Below, one piece after another: positions 11,632-22,889 of a stretch of 64,000 nucleotides of DNA. A model generated the notes under the pieces. That model ran no database searches. It saw only the letters and a program-made list of their open reading frames with translations, and had not been told where the DNA came from. The position numbers and the translations under genes were made by a program. Numbering within the stretch: the first letter of the stretch is position 1; each line of letters starts with the position of its first letter. Source of the DNA: Salvia splendens. Lineage: Eukaryota > Streptophyta > Magnoliopsida > Lamiales > Lamiaceae. The stretch is taken from the NCBI RefSeq assembly GCF_004379255.2, contig NC_056048.1:14407197-14471196 (forward strand), given 5' to 3'.

Positions 11632-13099
11632 TGTTAGGGTTTTGTATACTAGAAATCACCTTTCGAGTGATTGGATAGTGTAAAACTCTAATGGTTATTT
11701 TCCAATAAATGCAACAGATTATTTTTGTCATAATGTTGTTATGTTTTACATTTAATGGTTGTTTATTACATATTTAAATGTATGAGCAAACATAACAAAG
11801 TCTAAGTTTGTGTTTTAGTAGACCGGTTGTGGGCGTCGTCCAATTTAAGGTAACACGGTCAGTTCTAAACAAAGAAAAATAAGAATTTCACAACCTAGAT
11901 AGGCCTAGACTACCTATGGCGAAAGGTTGCAATGTCAGTCCGATTATTTCTAAACCTTATTGAAATAAGATGACGTTGGTGTGGTATAGCACTGAATGGA
12001 TTTAACAACAAGACGAGTCTTTATGCTATCTACTGAAAGACGAGGTCTTGAAAATTAATTTCTTAATCAATGTACGTTAGCATTGAGCATACGATATTGA
12101 GGATCCACTACTTTGACTTACCAAAGGTGCGGGTTTTTCGTAACCCAACGATCCAGGTATATTGGGTAGTGGTGATCATTATCTAGAGGTGCTAGGATTG
12201 CTATTATGTTGAAACGTGGGCGAGGAGAGTCTCGTTTGATAACATCCACAAGAGAAGCTCGAAACGAGGTTTTATTATTCGGAACCTAGCTAGTTGGAGT
12301 TTGATTACTCTATGAATAATAAATAAGAGTTTCTTGCTAAGTCCACTCTTGGAATTCGAAATATGTTAATTAATTAAGTCTATAGCAGACATTAATTAAT
12401 TAATTGATGTTTCCATCTTAAGCGCGGGAAATGAATCAAATGCAATGCAATTAAAGGAAACCCGAAATACTTGTAATTTCGGATTTGGAAGGCATTGCAA
12501 TATTACTTCTGTAGTGACTGCTCGTAATATTCCAATATAAGCTTATATTAAATTGTGGGTTCAATTTAATTAGTAAAAAGCTAATTGGGTGAGGCCTGTT
12601 CCAAATTCTTCCTTAGATCCCTGACTGGGCCCAATATGTGACTTATATAAATAGGAGAATAAAGGAGACAGAAAACATAATAATTTATTATCAAAATTTT
12701 CGTCCCCCTCTAAAGAGAGAGCTCGAAATTTGTGCCTCCTCCGTGAGCTGAGTTCTGTCTTCCATTATTCGAGTCCTAGTACGTTGGTGAGATTTGCCCA
12801 CACAAATATCAGCGTATAGTCCGGGACACCAGTCAGAAGATCTGAGGTCTTGTATTGAAGATCTTCACGTGGAGACGGAGCAAGCTATCATCGATTCTTG
12901 ATTGAATCAACAAGGTAAATTGGCTAATTCCGTAGTAAGCATGTTTTAGGGATTTTATGTGCTAAAGCATGTTTTAATTCAAGTTATGAGCATGATACAT
13001 GTGATAATTACGCGAATAGATTTTGTCTAAATAATCTGCTAAATAGATCAAATTCATGTGATCCGTTTTGAATGCACGCTTCCGCTGCCAGCCCCTTCA
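11632..13099 (+). repeat. Copia-1 3' LTR
   Basis: This is 1,468 bp, homologous to 4190-5640 throughout, and followed by the duplicated target GTGGC at 13100-13104. The extra length comes mainly from a small insertion near 12517-12530 and a 5-base insertion (caatg) near 12443. Confidence 0.95.
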
Positions 13100-13571
13100 G
13101 TGGCTCCCTGTCGCAGCGATTCCTTCGCATGCAGGCTTGAATAGGCGGATAGATGTGTGGAGGTGGAGCACGTGGCGGTCCGTCAAAAGCAGCTGTCATA
13201 GCCGGAAGTAGCACCTCTATAAGGCCAACCAAATCACCCCGCGCGATGTAGTCAGGCGGGCTATACCATATGAAAAACCGAGATGCCTGAGCGGTCCACT
13301 TGTCCCAAGGCGGTGGTAAATTGTGGATGAGCTTTTGGATCCCCTCGTGATGGGTGGCTCCCCCATACGCATAGGCGTTCATCCACATATCATAAAATCC
13401 GATGAACTCGGATTTGGGTGGATGAAGTATACCTTCAATGACGGATAGTAAACGAATTGGTTTAACAAAAAGAATGGTGGCTTCTGCTCTCTTTTCTCTG
13501 AATTTGTTTCAATGTGTCATTGTGAATTTATTTTAGGAGAACGAAGATGTTGGGGAAAGCTTATACCTTAA
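13100..13571 (-). pseudogene. 5' part of the ORF split by Copia-1, with a candidate intron
   Basis: From 13498 leftward the frame is open up to Copia-1 (segments ILFVKPIRLL, FYDMWMNAYAYGG, LPPPWDKWTAQ). It joins in frame with 3955-4189 once the retrotransposon and one target copy are removed. At its upstream end a consensus acceptor (aaattcag) is followed by coding sequence, and a donor (AAG then gtataag) lies near 13571, so an intron of about 70 bp is plausible. I do not recognise the protein. It may be a host gene or one carried by an older element. Confidence 0.5.
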
Positions 13572-14154
13572 ACCCAAGTCTCGATTGTGCTTAGTCTGAC
13601 GGTGGTGAAAGCTCACTCACTCTCTCGATCTGTTTTGGTTTCTGACAAACAAGGGAGTGAATGAATTGTACAGATTTGGAGATTTAAGTTGGGTAAAAGT
13701 TATGTACTGATTGCAGGAAGGTACGTGAACTGAGAAGTTGGGAAGGTATACCGTTTGTATTATGTGAAGCAGATTGTTCCTGCTCTTTTTCTTAATGTAT
13801 CGGAATTTAGAGTCGTCGATGAAGGTTACCTTTTCTTCTCTGTCATTCCTCACCGTGGGAGTATTTGAGATTGTGAAAAGAAATCTGTTGTGTGAGTGAG
13901 AGCGGCGGTGAGGTTAGGGTATAAAGAATGGCTCCCAATCTAAAGGCTGATTGACTAATTTAATTTTGGAAGAAAATTTGCAGATGATAGGAGAGAGAGA
14001 GAGACGAAGATTTGATTCTGGCGCAGATTAATTATATTGAAAGGGATCTTTGGGCTCCAGAAAAAGGATTTAGCATTTGGTCTCACATGAAGGGATTGGG
14101 CTTAAGACTCTTTGTATTTTTATTTAAGTTGTATAGCCTACCTTGACTTGTAAT
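13572..14154 (-). other. possible 5' region of the split gene; otherwise nothing
   Basis: On the (-) strand this holds pyrimidine-rich, 5'-UTR-like sequence and several weak short frames. A (GA)n run lies near 13991-14005. No protein motif is recognised. Confidence 0.25.
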
Positions 14155-14512
14155 ATTTATTTAATTTATCGGACTCAACATGGAATCGAGTCAAGTAAAT
14201 ATTCCTCGAGGAAAGGAATTATTTAAATTTTAAATTGTAATTTTGCCATCGCAACTTCAAACAAGTTATATCGCTCTGATAGTAATTCCAACCATTCGAA
14301 AACAATTAAAATCACCAAGCACCAAATATTCTCTATGCCACGTAATCAACGAAATTAATTCAGTCAACGCACAGTTAAAACTCCAACTCAAAACTAGGTC
14401 ACAAGAATATCAAATTACAATTCCACTCGATATTTAATTCACGGACTTCACAGCATTAAATGTAAAAATTATAGGGTTTAAAAATTAGGGTTAAAAAAAT
14501 GGGACGTTACAC
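14155..14512 (-). repeat. LTR-like fragment starting TGTAACGTCCC
   Basis: On the (-) strand a sequence starting TGTAACGTCCC at 14512 resembles the TGTAACGCCC start of the Tekay-type LTR at 48476. AT-rich sequence follows. No matching LTR end or duplication was found, so this is at most a truncated or solo LTR. Confidence 0.35.
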
Positions 14513-15340
14513 CGAGAAAATTGTGGCAAGGGCATGCAATCCATCAATTGCAATGGGTGAGAGATCGGTTGTGGCAGCATACTGTCTGCAATGGTGGAAT
14601 TGCTCGGATATCCTTCTCCATTGTACACCGGAGGATATAGCTCTTCCGACGGCTGAAAGTGGGGATACGGATCATCCGGCTGCGGCGTCAGCGAGGGAAT
14701 GGACATCTCCTGATCCGTGTAGTGTTGCTGTTTGAGCGGTAGTGTTTCTCGTGACTCAAACAACGGCAACTCATAAGGCGGCGTGGAGAACGACTAGGGC
14801 TGGTGGAGGTCGCGTCGAAGAATGTGGATCGCCTAGGCAACGTTCTTTTGCATCCAACTGGGACACCAATTGCTTGACAACTGTGGTTAAGCGCTCAATC
14901 TGTGAACCCAAGGTAGCCATCGACAGGTTCGGTTCCAAATTCTGAGTACTCGGTAGTGGCGGTAGGTGATCAAATTCTGAGTACTCGGGTTGCGTCCAAT
15001 CCAGGGGGTCGGGTGGCTGATTGGGAGGCGGATGACATGGGTGATAGCCGAATTGGTATGTCTGCGGAAGTCCACAGACTCCGAGCCAACACATGGTGGT
15101 TGTGCCAGCTAAAAACTAGGCTGTTGGGCAGCGTAGGATCGATACGGCTGCTGCCACTCCACGTAATCGAGTGTGTGGGTGGTTGGTTGCAGCCAATCTG
15201 TATACACGGGATGGCCGAACTGATAATTAGCATAGTTGCTTGACATCATGATGGTAATTGGAGGATGAGAACAACAATGAAAGCACCGGATGATACGAGT
15301 AAACTCGTATCGATTCCGGCAGCGCGATGTCACCGGAGAA
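14513..15340 (-). pseudogene. Pro/Gln/Tyr-rich gag-like relic
   Basis: The (-) strand frame starts MMSSNYANYQFGHP near 15249 and continues across two or more frameshifts. It goes through Pro- and Tyr-rich text and a short coiled segment (SQIERLTTVVKQL) to a C-terminus near 14515. The style resembles the tail or head of plant gypsy gag proteins, but no gag core, zinc knuckle or pol is present. A low-complexity host protein is an alternative. Confidence 0.35.
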
Positions 15341-15504
15341 GGGTTAGGTTCGTTCGCGGGATTCTCCCGTCGAGCAGCCTAGGGTTCTCGGTCAATTAGA
15401 GTTTGACGAGATGAACTTGCGAAAAAATAAAGTACGAAAAGTAGGAAAATTCTGTTGTATTGATTTCTTGAATGAATGATTCAAAAGATAACAAAGGCTC
15501 CTAT

Positions 15505-15530
15505 TTATAATAGGAGTAACCTAGCTTAAG
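15505..15530 (-). promoter_or_regulatory. TATA-box-like promoter element
   Basis: On the (-) strand, TATAAATAGGAGCC occurs about 170 bp upstream of the leader of the gag-like relic. The spacing and the leader that follows look like an LTR U3/R promoter. No experimental support. Confidence 0.35.
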
Positions 15531-15634
15531 GATAAAGAAATAAATATCCTAATTATATAGAAAAGATATAGAAAATTACTAATTAACTAATTAACTAAAT
15601 AATAAAGATATGGTGGTAGATATTCTCGTATCAC

Positions 15635-15858
15635 AAGCTCAGAGGCAACATTAAGACCTTCAATTTAGGCGGGATGGGCAGCATCGCCGGTGTATGTACC
15701 AGGAGGAGGGGAAGACGAGGATTTCGTTATATAAAGATCTGATGGCGATCGCGGGAGGGGCGCTGAAGACGAACATCACGACGCTGGGGCCGCTGGTGCT
15801 GCCGGTGAGCGAGCAGCTGGTGTTCTTCGCGACGCTGGTGATGAAGAAGGTGATGTGG
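15635..15858 (+). pseudogene. 3-ketoacyl-CoA synthase (KCS/FAE1-like) fragment
   Basis: Two pieces of a very-long-chain fatty-acid elongase condensing enzyme are fused. The first ([15 protein letters not shown], 15635-15690) is the region around the catalytic cysteine. The second ([19 protein letters not shown] through LVMKKV, 15691-15858) lies far downstream in the family, so well over 100 codons are missing between them. The catalytic-site context, normally GMGCSAG, reads GMGSIAG, so the nucleophilic Cys is gone. The piece is GC-rich compared with its surroundings and has no introns. Confidence 0.8.
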
Positions 15859-16645
15859 AGTGCAGACCTAGAGAGAGAAAGTAACAGAAAATGCACAACT
15901 CCAAAATGAACACGGTAGGGGGAGATGCGGGGAAACAAAGAAAGTCATGGTCACTTTGGTAAAATCACCGCCATTTATTCATTATTGTTGCAGAACAGAT
16001 TTCAAATATCAAGTGGGAGCCGCATACTATTTCATGCAATAGTCAAGATGCACAATGCCGGTCCGGGTTTTTTTCGAGGGCCATGCAGTTTTATCTTTTG
16101 AAAACCGAATACACTTTATTGCACTGAATTGACCCGGGTCAATTAAGGATAACCGAACGGGTCCTAAGACTTTCAATTTATTCTCGACCTAACACTTGAA
16201 TATTGTCGAGGAGTTTGATCTCTTAAAGCAATTCTGTCGGACCGTTGACTTGGTTGTGTTGCAAAGTCAACGGCCTATTGTCTAGGTCATGGACTTTCAT
16301 AGCAAATTTGCCGGTCTACTAGTAATTTTTATTTGGATGAAATTTGAGTTGTAGAATTTTGGAAATGATTATATTATATTTATTTATTTTCACCAACTTC
16401 ATAGTTTATGAGAAAAATGAATTTGAACCATAAATTTTTCCATCAATTAGCCATTTAATACGATTATGAATATTAAATTTTGAAATATTACATTCCAAGT
16501 GTCAAATCTTTATGGATTATAAATATAGAGAAAGAAAGGGAAATAAGATGCATAATGAAGATACGAGTAAAAATCCTGAGAGAAGAGCGGCATGTGGCGG
16601 CGCAGTTCTACTATGAATGCAAGAATTATTTATAATTTGATTATT
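15859..16645. other. intergenic, nothing recognised
   Basis: AT-rich sequence without a credible frame, RNA gene or repeat that I can name. Confidence 0.4.
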
Positions 16646-16932
16646 ACTTCGTTCTGTCCCAATCTATCTAAGTATGGCATATTTCAATACAAGTGAAATA
16701 TTTTTAATTGACATGAATTTTTAAAAATATAAAAAAAAGTTAATTGAAAAGGTAGGTCATATGTGAGTCATACTTATATATATTAGTTTTATACTTTTAT
16801 AATATAATGTGAGAGAAAATGAGTTAGTAAAATGTTGTTCATTACCAAAAGTATCAAAAGTGAAATAGGACAATTAATAAAGGACGGACCAAAATAGAAA
16901 ATTGGGATACTTAATGGAGGATAAAGGGAGTA
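16646..16932. mobile_element. Stowaway-like MITE remnant
   Basis: The left end (tacttcgttctgtccc) and the reverse of the right end (TACTCCCTTTATCC) resemble degraded Stowaway (Tc1/mariner-type) inverted repeats with TA targets. The interior is AT-rich and non-coding. The match is imperfect. Confidence 0.4.
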
Positions 16933-16993
16933 TTATTTTTTTTATTTAATCTTATTTTATTTTCTTTTTTGCTTTGATACTTTATTATTTACT

Positions 16994-17761
16994 TATACAC
17001 CACGAGTTGCGATCAATGTAGAACGAATTTTAAAGACCGAACTAGAAACCAAATCTGGGCCATTAGATCAAGTTTATTTGATGAGATGTGCTGCTGTGTA
17101 AATTTTTCGGTCTTCATTACAAGCCCATTTTACTTCATTGTATAGGTTTATTATTTCATTTTGTACGTAATACCTTGAAACTACAACATGCTTTTACTTT
17201 CTTCCTGTAAGTTTTGAAATGATTCAACATATGTTTCATTTGAATTCATTGACCTGAGTTTTTACTTTATTTACATTAAAAAATGCAATTTATTCAAGTG
17301 CGTTTATTACTTCATTCAGAAACGTTATTACTTCATTGGATAAGGTTTTTACTTCATTCCAGTAAGACTTCAAATGCTTCTGCACATACTTCATTCCAAT
17401 AATTTATTACATCATTCCATGTGTTTATTACACCATATCAGCGTTGTAGCGGTGGTGATAGATATTGTAGAGAGAAAGAACGGCACGCGACGGCGAAACC
17501 GCATTTATGTACTGAAATGAAGTAATAATCATAATGGAATAAGGTAAAAACCTATTGGAATGAAGTTAAATCTTCGTAACATGTTAGTATAACTTATTTA
17601 CCTTCGGATGAATTAAAATAGGCTCGTAATGAAGGCGAAAATAATTGATAAATTTGTGTCTCTCATCCATAAAAAACTAGATCTAAAAACCCTAATTTGG
17701 TATGGTTCGGTGGTTCGGTCTTTAAGAGTGGATTTGTGAATAATGGAACTCTATACACCAC
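16994..17761 (-). mobile_element. E6-family element (E6'), with flanking 10-bp direct repeats
   Basis: This is an inverted copy of the E6 element at 48227-56241. TATACACCAC flanks it on both sides (16994-17003 and 17752-17761) as a likely target duplication. The ends read inward as GAGTTGCGATC and GAGTTCCATTATT, followed on both sides by TTAAAGACCGAAC, so there is an imperfect terminal inverted repeat. The interior has many copies of words like ttacttcattcc. No coding sequence. Confidence 0.65.
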
Positions 17762-17803
17762 TTCCTAAATTCATATGCTAAAAATTATTTTTGTATGTAT
17801 TAA

Positions 17804-17983
17804 GGTGGTGTTCGGTTTCCAATACCAAGATTGAATTGTGAGATTGTTTTAGTCATTGGGGGTTAGCTATGACTAATTATCTCATGATTATTCATTTAAG
17901 ATTGAATGTTAGGGTTGAATCTCGTGAAACAAACACACTACAAATTTTTATTTCGGATACAATCTTACAAACCGAACACCCGG
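17804..17983. mobile_element. small MITE with GGTGTTCGGTTT inverted repeats
   Basis: The ends GGTGTTCGGTTT and AAACCGAACACC are exact inverted repeats about 175 bp apart, with an AT-rich interior. The termini resemble Harbinger/Tourist-type or hAT-type MITEs. The target duplication is ambiguous. It lies less than 200 bp upstream of the sugar-transporter start codon, so it is part of that promoter. Confidence 0.6.
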
Positions 17984-18161
17984 TGAAAGTTAAAAAATTG
18001 GTAATCTAAGTGTTTACGTGTATGGTGGAAAAAGCGAGAAGTAGCAGCACAATTGGCGCTCAACCTAGCATAGCAAAGAATTGCATGAAAAAGAGTAGCA
18101 CTTCCCAATTTCGTGCCCATACCACCAAATTCAAGAGAGAAAATAAAAAATAATCGAAAAA

Positions 18162-21149
18162 ATGAGCAACGAGGTGGGCGAGGATGGGCTGCGGAAGCCC
18201 CTATTGCACACTGGCAGCTGGTACCGGATGGCCGGTCTCCGCTCATCATCCAGCATGATGAGCTCCTCCGCCCAGATCCTCCGTGAATCCATCTCTGTCT
18301 ATCTCTGCGTTCTAATCGTCGCCCTCGGCCCCATCCAATTTGGTTTCACCGTTAGTCATCTATCTGACTCTCTTTTTCCATTTTTTTTTCCATTCTCATG
18401 TTTTCTCTTTCTAGTGCGGATATTCCAATCCTACGCAATCCGATATCATTTCTGATCTTCGCCTCACTATTTCTGAGGTATTATACTACTCCATATGATT
18501 GTTTCCATTCCAAACATTATTTTTTTTAAAAAAATATACTAATATTAACCTTTTTTCATATTTCGAAGTTTTCTGCATTTGGTTCTTTAGCAAATGTTGG
18601 GGCAATGGTTGGTGCAATAGCAAGTGGCCAAATCGCGGAATATATCGGAAGAAAAGGGGTATGTATGTATGTACAATGTATTTTGATTCTCTATTGTTAT
18701 CCTTATCCTTTAATTGTTTTGTGGCAGTCACTGATGATTGCTTCCATTCCAAACATCCTTGGTTGGCTTGCTATTTCATTCGCAAAAGTGAGCTTCAGTT
18801 TTTGATTTTGGCATTTTGTGATGGAGCTTGCAATTGAATGTTAGTCGATGTTTGCTGATACAGGACTCATCGTTCTTATTTATGGGAAGACTGCTGGCAG
18901 GGTTTGGAGTGGGCATAATCTCCTACACGGTAATTTATGATCAGTCGTACGGTTAAGATAATTCGAATATTGTACAAGTCGATGACAGTCTCCTGTTTGA
19001 ATGTGCAAGGTGCCAGTATACATAGCAGAGATATCACCCCAAAACCTGAGAGGAAGGCTCGGATGTGTAAACCAGGTTCACTTACTCCTACATTGCTTTT
19101 ACCTTTTGCATTTCATTTGGAATGGATACTTTAATCGAATTTCCTACTCTCGTTTAGCTTTCAGTAACAATTGGAATAATGCTGGTGTATGTTTTGGGCC
19201 TTTTTGTACCATGGAGAGTTCTTGCAGTTTTAGGTGAGTATTATGTGTAAATTGTTTTAGTAGCTGCTCTTCTTATCCAACTTCAGTTGTATCTTGAAAC
19301 TTAAGAGAATCAATTTGTTTTGCACATCTTGTCCGTATCAAAATTAGCACACTATATTATTGGAAATCATCTCCTGTAGTCTACTTTGTTCTCATTCCTT
19401 AATATGACTCTATTGAATGGATCATGTGAGAATGATACCACATATAGCTGCAGTATGTGCTATGCTTTATGTAGATAGCTCATTTTATGGCCCCAATCTG
19501 CTCGAGCCTTGGAAATGATATCACTTCTAGATATGTATTAATTTGATTATTTCATGTCCAGGAATTTTGCCATGCACAATCTTGATACCTGGTCTGTTTT
19601 TCATTCCCGAGTCACCTCGTTGGTTGGTATGAGATATACAAGCTTCAAACAGACCCTTGTCATGCTTCAGATTCATGTCAACTCATCCAACTGTGTTTAA
19701 AATCTAGGCCAAAATGGGCCTACACGAAGATGCTGAAACTTCTCTACAAGTTTTACGAGGATTTGAAACAGATATCACAAATGAGTTAAATGAAATTAAG
19801 GTATGCTACTCTTTTTTTCTTTTTCTCGCATTTGTTCATAAGAGAGTACTTCATTTCATGTGATTCTGTTAACTCACTTTGTTTTGTCAAGAAATCTGTG
19901 GCTTCGTCAACCAAGAGAACTGCCATTCGGTTTTCAGAGCTCAAGAGAAGACGCTATTGGTATCCCTTGATGGTACTCTGCATTATCTTTAAAGATTTCT
20001 TTTCATACACACAAAGATGTTTGTTTCTTCTTGCTCATGCCATGTCGATTCATTGGCTTTCCTGTAGGTGGGAATTGGACTTCTTGTACTCCAGCAATTA
20101 AGTGGTATTAATGGCGTTCTTTTCTATTCGAGTAGCATATTTCAATCTGCAGGTGAGGCCTCAAGATATAAATCCATTCAATCCTGAGTTATATGTTTGT
20201 AAATCACCAAAGCTGAAATCTTCTTATGATAATTAAACAGGGATTTCATCAGGTAAAGCAGCAACATGTGGGATTGGGGCAATTCAGGTAAATGGAATAA
20301 TAAGATAGTCTTCATAATATAAGTAAGCAAGCAAGCTGAGTTTAGAATCCTATAATTTTTGAAGGTCATTGTTACTGGGATATCTACAGCTTTGGTAGAT
20401 AAAGCGGGTCGCAGGATTCTTCTTATAGTACGCTTACTACTATTACGTTGTTTTGTTTTCTGCGATATGATACGCTAACCATACTCTTTTGTGCAGGTGT
20501 CCTCCTCATTAATGACTGCCAGCAGCCTCCTTGTTGCAACTATGTTCTATTTACATGTCTCTACTAATTCTTTATTTTGTATCCAATTCTTAGTATCCTC
20601 ACCTTTTGATATACTAGTAATTTTTAAACAGGATATTTTACCTGAAAAGTCTCATTCTATCTTGCAAGTATTGGCATTGGTTGGACTTGTGGTATGCTCT
20701 ACTCTACTCATATCAGACATACATTCTTATCTTATGCCATTTCCACTTCTTTAACCATTTTGTTTCCATATTTCAGATTATGGTGATTGGTTTTTCTGTT
20801 GGACTTGGAGCTGTGCCATGGGTTATAATGTCTGAGGTATGAAAATGGAAAATTTGCACAACTTTTCATCATTATTCTTATAAAGTTGTTAGTGCCTTAT
20901 TCTACTGGACATAACTGTATGAAGCCCTAGTAAATACTCATATAACATCTGATTCAATCTCCTTAACCTTGAATAGAATAAAGAAAGCAACCATTTTAAT
21001 TTCTTATTAACAAGTAGTATTTCACAGATTCTTCCAGTAAGCATTAAAAGCCTTGCTGGCAGTGTAGCAACATTAGCAAATTGGTTCTCAGCATCAGTGG
21101 TTACAATGACAGCTAACTTGCTGTTAACTTGGAGTAGTGGAGGTGTGCT

Positions 21150-21182
<33 letters not shown>

Positions 21183-21343
21183 ACTTATAAATCTATACGC
21201 TAAGCATCGAGTTTTGGTACAATATGACAGGGACGTTCGTCATTTATGCCTCAGTATCAGCCTTTACTGTAGCATTTGTGGCGTTGTGGGTTCCTGAAAC
21301 CAAAGGAAAAACGCTAGAAGAAATTCAAGGATTCTTTAGGTGA
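18162..21343 (+). CDS. ERD6-like monosaccharide transporter, 18 exons, 483 aa
   Basis: An MFS sugar porter of the ERD6-like (tonoplast) group, expected to move monosaccharides by proton coupling. Exons: 18162-18350, 18415-18477, 18569-18658, 18728-18787, 18864-18929, 19010-19075, 19158-19233, 19562-19626, 19708-19800, 19892-19972, 20068-20152, 20241-20287, 20365-20427, 20497-20556, 20632-20691, 20777-20836, 21028-21142, 21231-21343. All introns are GT-AG, phases agree, and the total is 1,452 bp including stop. Motifs present: GRKG after TM2, [46 protein letters not shown], and [12 protein letters not shown] at the C-terminus. The N-terminus carries RKPLL, like the dileucine-type vacuolar sorting signals of the group. 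The length is normal and no lesion is seen. Intron 17 holds a (CT)n run. Confidence 0.95.
21150..21182 (+). repeat. (CT)n microsatellite in intron 17
   Basis: Nearly pure ctctct with one gtctct interruption, inside the last intron of the transporter gene, just after its donor site. Confidence 0.9.
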
Positions 21344-21577
21344 TGTATAGTGTTACCAATTACTATTGCTCTCCAAATTGTTTTGTTTGTTGGAAGTTCA
21401 ATTATGACAAGATACACTTCTTATTTACAATAGCTACTTCATTAATCTGAAACGTGGTAATGATTTTTTAAATGAACTTAAATATGTTCATCTTATTGCT
21501 CGTTCCCGAGAAAATTTTCTGGCATGAAATTTTAAAAATTTATGTGTTAAAGATTAAAATAGACATAATAAATTATG

Positions 21578-21722
21578 AGAGAGTAAAGTATAAATGAGAA
21601 TAAAGTGTTTGTTAAAAAAATAACTCAACTATCTTCACACATTTCAAAAAAAGAGTAAAGTATAAATGAGAATAAAGTGTTTGTTAAAAAAAAATGACTC
21701 AACTATCTTTAAATACTCCAAA
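21578..21722. repeat. direct duplication of about 70 bp
   Basis: The segment agagtaaagtataaatgaga, through the words gtgtttgttaaaa and ctcaactatctt, occurs twice in a row (about 21580-21650 and 21654-21715). It may belong to the end of a degraded MITE, since gagggagta follows at 21751. Confidence 0.6.
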
Positions 21723-21754
21723 AAAAAATATGACTCAACAATATTCAGACGAGG

Positions 21755-21995
21755 GAGTAATGTCTAACTCAAAGGAACCATGTGCCCATAAAGTTAGTAA
21801 ACACAATGAAAAGAAGTATATAATCAGAGCAATAGTGAGATGTGATTACATTGAGGTCACAAAGATTGCGTTATACGATAAATTGTTATATATACTTTAC
21901 AAAGAGTCTTCCTGATGCAACGTTTAATGCAAAAGCGATTAGCGTTAGATTTTATCAAGGATCTGTTTAGAGTATAACGGAGAAATTTTTAGATA
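21755..21995 (+). pseudogene. relic of a copia RNase H 3' end
   Basis: The translation VMSNSKEPCAHK and KYIIRAIVRCDYIEVTKIA matches the last part of copia RNase H seen in Copia-1 (AMANSKEP, KYHIIRDIV, KVVKIA). It decays into stops after 21900. A weak polypurine-like stretch (aacggagaaat) follows. An old fragment with no LTRs found. Confidence 0.6.
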
Positions 21996-22106
21996 GTTTT
22001 TATACTTTTAGCATATTTTCGAATATTAGTGAGTTACTGATAAGATATTAACTAAAAAGTGTAGTGAATAAATAGTTTAAGAAAATGTCGTGGAAGCTAT
22101 AAAATA

Positions 22107-22345
22107 CTCATCCGTCCCACAATAAGAGTTACACTTTACCATTCACAATAAGAGTCACACACTATTTTTACCATAAATGGTAAGTAGGTCCAACATGCCA
22201 CTAACTTACTTCACTCACATTTTATTATAAAACCAATATAAAAAAGCGAGTCTCATATTCCACTAACTTTTCCAACCCATTATTCTTTATATATTTTAAA
22301 ATCCATGCCCACAATAAAGTGACTCCTATTGTGGGACGGATGGAG
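22107..22345. mobile_element. Stowaway MITE
   Basis: This is 239 bp with inverted ends CTCATCCGTCCCACAATAAG and CTCCATCCGTCCCACAATAG (read inward), flanked by TA at 22105-22106 and 22346-22347. It is non-coding. These are the classic features of plant Stowaway elements mobilised by Tc1/mariner transposases. Confidence 0.9.
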
Positions 22346-22889
22346 TAATTTGCTCTGATAGATTATAACTTCATAAAACTCTAAAATTGATTGATCGAGA
22401 ATGTTCATTATGATACCCCCTTCGTTTCCTAAAATAGGCGTGTAGGAGAATCGATCTAAGGATTATAAGATCTATACTAAATCGATTGAAATTTGTTTAG
22501 ATGTTTTTATACTAAATCATCTCGCGAAACAAGCGGACAACATCATCTGAGCAGTATATGCAGCTGAAATCAATCGTCGGCGTGCCCAAATATCGCCTCT
22601 TTTCTCCATCGAGATCACGGGAAGCTGCGGATTTGGCTGAAAATCCTCTGTGAAGACGCTGGATTGATGAATCGATGATCTTTCGCATCATATCTTCTTC
22701 TATCTACGGAAATGAGCAGTGCTGCACATCTTTTAATTCTGCTCCTATTTCAACTTCTGATTCCATGTCATTCGCCTAATTTTATTCAATCAGATTTCAT
22801 GTTCTAATTTTGCGAATGGATTCATGAATTTAGATTCTATAGATTTAGCTTTGCAGTTGTGCAGTGGAAGAAGGATTTAGTTCACTGAG

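Larger units (their letters stand above)
4190..13099 (+). mobile_element. Copia-1, complete Ty1/copia retrotransposon with TSD
   Basis: The element is 8,910 bp. LTRs are 4190-5640 and 11632-13099, both starting TGTTAGGGTTTTG and ending CCCCTTCA. The 5-bp duplication GTGGC is at 4185-4189 and 13100-13104. The primer site TGGTATCAGAGC is at 5643-5654 and the polypurine tract AAGTGGGAGAT is at 11621-11631. Gene order is gag, protease, integrase, RT, RNase H, which defines copia. The LTRs differ by scattered substitutions and a short indel near 12517-12530, so the insertion is not recent. Coding capacity is destroyed by several stops and frameshifts. Confidence 0.96.

Noticed and set aside
14513..15640. 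Endogenous pararetrovirus (caulimovirus-like) leader
   Set aside because: The TATA box and leader alone are not specific, and no coat-protein, movement or RT motif is present.
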